Assembly: GCF_000177215.2 (NCBI RefSeq)
Contig: NZ_CM001368.1
Location: 124,001-188,000 of the forward strand
Length of the DNA stretch: 64,000 nt
DNA from: Solidesulfovibrio carbinoliphilus subsp. oakridgensis
GTDB lineage: Bacteria > Desulfobacterota > Desulfovibrionia > Desulfovibrionales > Desulfovibrionaceae
Direction: 5' to 3'
How positions within the stretch are numbered: the first letter of the stretch is position 1; every line of letters begins with the position of its first letter. Position numbers and translations under genes: made by a program. Positions 63,837 through 64,000 of the stretch are shown one piece after another. The notes beneath the pieces are model-generated. The model had not been told where the DNA came from, searched no databases, and worked only from the letters and a program-made list of their open reading frames with translations.

Positions 63837-64000
63837 ATGACCGACGCCCTTTCCATAGCCCAGTCGGCCTTAAGCGCCATGGGCACGACCATGGCCGTTG
63901 CCGCCAACAACGTGGCCAACGCCGCTACCGACGGCTACCGGTCCAGGGAGGCCCGCCTCGAGACCGGCCCGGACGGGCAGGGCGTGCGGGTGGCGGACAT
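63837..64000 (+). CDS. Flagellar basal-body rod-type protein (N-terminal fragment)
   Basis: 54 codons before the window ends. MTDALSIAQSALSAMGTTMA followed by the flagellar rod/hook signature NNVANAATDGYRSREA. This N-terminal heptad helix plus ANN-x-AN motif is found in FlgB, FlgC, FlgF, FlgG and FlgE-like proteins. Which member it is cannot be decided from this fragment. CCAAGGAAGGTGGGCC precedes the ATG. It is divergent from the lipoprotein gene. Confidence 0.8.
   Translation, partial: MTDALSIAQSALSAMGTTMAVAANNVANAATDGYRSREARLETGPDGQGVRVAD

Overview
The window reads as a chromosomal segment of a GC-rich deltaproteobacterium, most likely a Desulfovibrionaceae member (Desulfovibrio/Solidesulfovibrio type). 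This is an inference from gene content: split glycine dehydrogenase GcvPA/GcvPB with its own lipoamide dehydrogenase, NikR, FolE2, a DUF6125 protein, an L-2-amino-thiazoline-4-carboxylate hydrolase-like protein and an exosortase-A-type exopolysaccharide locus, all at very high GC. No 16S or other phylogenetic marker is present. No rRNA, tRNA, CRISPR array, transposase or integrase was seen.

Region 1 (1-31,789) is an exopolysaccharide locus of the exosortase/PEP-CTERM-associated kind; the exosortase itself is not in the window. A first + strand run (1-6,703) holds the end of an outer-membrane barrel, a PEP-CTERM-locus polysaccharide deacetylase, an O-antigen-ligase-like membrane protein, a methyltransferase, two GT4 glycosyltransferases and a secreted beta-helix protein. 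A minus-strand nucleotide-sugar epimerase (6,822-7,793) sits behind a strong shared hairpin. After a 645-bp leader there is a 17-gene + strand run (8,439-31,789) in which almost every junction is a 4-bp stop/start overlap or a gap of a few bases. It encodes nine more glycosyltransferase domains (eleven in the whole locus), a Wzm/Wzt ABC exporter with a sugar-binding Wzt C-terminus, three FemAB/GNAT-like acyl- or aminoacyl-transferases, two more NodB-type deacetylases and three proteins with glycan-degrading folds. Two of these last are fused in frame to glycosyltransferases: GT4-membrane helix-GH123/DUF4091-like at 20,492-23,305, and alpha/alpha-toroid lyase-like-GT at 26,535-29,438. The set suggests assembly of a heavily decorated polysaccharide (acylated, deacetylated, methylated), its export by ABC transporter, and trimming by enzymes physically tied to the assembly machinery.

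Region 2 (31,887-45,166) is housekeeping: RecQ; an SRAP protein with a nicotinate phosphoribosyltransferase; an HD-GYP phosphodiesterase; a potassium-channel-like protein; a PHP phosphoesterase; and a minus-strand run pgpA-thiL-(truncated DMT remnant)-trmO-hypothetical-yihY-tauE-nupC.

Region 3 (45,250-53,758) is signalling plus orphans: a Cache-type chemoreceptor, a DUF6125 protein whose start is overlapped by a repeat, a GAF/sigma-54 activator, a 105-aa protein behind a sigma-54-like promoter, a CYTH protein, a DMT exporter, Maf and a secreted thiazoline-carboxylate-hydrolase-like protein. Region 4 (53,769-64,000) carries gcvH-gcvPA-gcvPB-lpd (no gcvT), a METTL-type methyltransferase, nikR, folE2, a PAS/HisKA/REC hybrid sensor, a lipoprotein and the start of a flagellar rod-type protein.

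A dispersed family of GC-rich palindromic repeats, mostly in inverted pairs, occupies the intergenic spaces between 47 and 63 kb. In one place it is translated, and in another it appears to supply a ribosome binding site.
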